From Marinomonas lutimaris (GTDB taxonomy: Bacteria; Pseudomonadota; Gammaproteobacteria; Pseudomonadales; Marinomonadaceae), in contig NZ_JAHLLW010000012.1 in the NCBI RefSeq assembly GCF_019426345.1, positions 1-64,000 of the forward strand: a stretch of DNA of 64,000 bases, written 5' to 3'. The position numbers and the translations under genes are program-made. Below the pieces are notes generated by a model. It had not been told where the DNA came from. It did no database searches and was given only the letters and a program-made list of their open reading frames with translations. Numbering within the stretch: the stretch's first letter is position 1; each line of letters opens with the position of its first letter. Shown here piece after piece: positions 62,522 to 64,000 of this stretch.

Positions 62522-64000
62522 CTATACTTGAGTCAAATAGGTCGTACCTTCCAGCACTTTTTTATAGGTCGCCATTAGTGATACTTGCTCTTCTTGGCTA
62601 AGTGGGCTCGCTGACACTTTATCCTGATAACTCTTCATCAGCTCTTGCTCATTATAACTAACAGACTTAAGTACATCCTGAACGCTATCACCTTTCAATA
62701 CGTGATCAATTCTGAAACCGTCGTCTGTTAAATAAACGTCAACAGAACAAGTATCGCCGAATAAATTATGTAAATCCCCTAAGGTTTCTTGATAAGCCCC
62801 GACTAAGAAAAAGCCCATTAAATAGTCTTCACCTTTTGGTGGCGCTGGTGGCAATGGCAAAGAAGACTCAATACCTTGGCCATCTACATAGCTGTACAAG
62901 CAACCGTCCGAATCACAAGTAACATCTTGGATTTTACCTCTAAAAGAAGGCGCCTGATCCAGCCCCTGTAAAGGCAATACTGGGAACAGTTGATCAATCC
63001 CCCATGCATCAGGCATAGACTGAAACACAGATAAATTAACAAACAACTTCTCAGCCAAACGTTCGTTTAGTTCATCAATTACAGCACGATGCCCTCTGTT
63101 TCGGTTATCTAAACGAGGCAACAAGTTGCGACACGCAGAAAGAAAAAGGTTTTCTGCTTGTGCTCTTTGCGACAGGTTAAGCTGGCCATGGTTATATAAG
63201 GTCAAACTATCGTTAAAGTCATCTAACAAGTCATGATAAATCTCGACCAAGGATCGACTTTCCTCTTCGTTTTCACCTTTCAAACTTTGATAAGACGCCC
63301 AAAGTCGTTGCAGCTCTAGCTCACTGCCTTCCGCTGGTTCTTCAATCGGCAAAAGCTCAGCACCATGAGAGAAAACATCTGCAATCATCATGGCATGATG
63401 AGCTGTGACAGCTCGGCCAGACTCGGAAATCAAATGAGGATGAGGAAGTTCATATTGCTCACACACATTATGGAAAGCAAATACCACATTGTTAGCATAT
63501 TCGCCAATACTGTAGTTCGCAGAAAAATCATTTTGACAACGAGTACCTTCGTAATCGACACCTAAACCACCACCAACATCGACCCACTTCACTTTGACAC
63601 CCATCTGGTGAAGTTCAGCGTAATAACGAGCACACTCTTTTAGACTATTTTGAATATCTCGAATACGCGTAATTTGTGAACCTAAATGGAAGTGAATCAA
63701 CTCAAGGCAATGTAACAAGTCCAATTCGCGTAAACGATCAATAGCTCGTAGCAATTGTGATGTAGTCAAACCAAATTTAGATTTTTCGCCGCCACTATTG
63801 CCCCAATGCGTCGTACAAGTAGACGCCAATCGGATACGAATACCAATACGCGGCTGAACCCCAATTTTGTCTGCTTCTTCTAGAATCCAATCAAGCTCAT
63901 GCATCTTCTCAACAACAATAAAAACTTGATGCCCCATTTTTTCAGCCATCAAAGCAAGATGAATAAACTCGCGGTCTTTATAGCCATTGCAAACTATGAT
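62522..64000 (-). CDS. speA: Biosynthetic arginine decarboxylase, N-terminal part outside the window
   Basis: About 492 C-terminal residues of a PLP-dependent decarboxylase that makes agmatine from arginine, the first step toward putrescine. The frame is open through base 64000, where IIVCNGYKDREFIHLAL is a conserved SpeA segment. Further motifs are KFGLT, HFHLGSQI, WVDVGGGLGVDYEGT (PLP phosphate site), SESGRA and, near the end, DVTCDSDGC with the active-site Cys. Roughly the first 130-140 residues, including the PLP lysine region, are beyond the edge. An aguB gene follows, defining a putrescine route. Confidence 0.95.
   Translation of the reverse strand: MIVCNGYKDREFIHLALMAEKMGHQVFIVVEKMHELDWILEEADKIGVQPRIGIRIRLASTCTTHWGNSGGEKSKFGLTTSQLLRAIDRLRELDLLHCLELIHFHLGSQITRIRDIQNSLKECARYYAELHQMGVKVKWVDVGGGLGVDYEGTRCQNDFSANYSIGEYANNVVFAFHNVCEQYELPHPHLISESGRAVTAHHAMMIADVFSHGAELLPIEEPAEGSELELQRLWASYQSLKGENEEESRSLVEIYHDLLDDFNDSLTLYNHGQLNLSQRAQAENLFLSACRNLLPRLDNRNRGHRAVIDELNERLAEKLFVNLSVFQSMPDAWGIDQLFPVLPLQGLDQAPSFRGKIQDVTCDSDGCLYSYVDGQGIESSLPLPPAPPKGEDYLMGFFLVGAYQETLGDLHNLFGDTCSVDVYLTDDGFRIDHVLKGDSVQDVLKSVSYNEQELMKSYQDKVSASPLSQEEQVSLMATYKKVLEGTTYLTQV

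Noticed and set aside
62522-64000. speA as a truncated pseudogene
   Set aside because: The frame remains open to the last base with conserved SpeA residues, so it is simply cut by the window edge.

Overview
The window looks like chromosomal DNA of a marine gammaproteobacterium, most likely Marinomonas or a close relative in the Oceanospirillales. That placement is an inference from gene content and protein style; no 16S gene is present to confirm it. Almost everything is intact chromosomal coding sequence. There is no prophage, CRISPR array, tRNA or rRNA. The only mobile DNA I can support is one 277-bp IS5-type MITE.

Layout. 1-144: tail of a nitroreductase-like gene. 279-7601: an RND efflux pair, a MipA/OmpV outer-membrane protein and an OmpR-type two-component system. 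7711-10406: a CitA/DcuS-type kinase, its CitB/DcuR-type regulator and a small Rossmann-like protein. 10496-26139: a central-metabolism block, with sdhCDAB, sucAB, lpd, sucCD, a Cys-rich protein, lhgO and a lipoprotein on the minus strand, and gltA divergent from sdhC. 26220-30112: DUF2066 and purMN genes. 30135-44404: a complete assimilatory nitrate cluster reading leftward: nasT, nasS, nitrate ABC transporter, FAD oxidoreductase, nirB, nirD, nasA, a TrpD2-like gene, mobA. 44593-52217: a LapBC/LapD/LapG adhesin-secretion and c-di-GMP control module. 52192-61240: DUF1244, tapT, pdxJ, the MITE, a Tag-like protein, a DsbA-family protein, bfd, two bacterioferritins, parC, a cupin-like protein and an ABM-GNAT fusion. 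61482-64000: a candidate small RNA, then aguB and a truncated speA.

The most informative regulatory structure is in the nitrate cluster. Both nrtA and nasA have a good sigma-54 promoter (GG-N10-GC) followed by a leader containing a strong intrinsic terminator just before the start codon. In the nrtA leader two hairpins precede the terminator, and their loops carry the A1/G4 signature known for ANTAR-protein targets. The cluster encodes the ANTAR protein NasT and its sensor NasS. A two-key control is inferred: nitrogen limitation through sigma-54, and nitrate through NasS/NasT antitermination.

Other points worth a second look are a SucB with two lipoyl domains, two bacterioferritins with complementary loss of haem and ferroxidase ligands, a Tag-like protein lacking the expected catalytic Glu and zinc ligands, an ABM-GNAT fusion, and a three-hairpin candidate sRNA. 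I found no wholly new multi-gene system.
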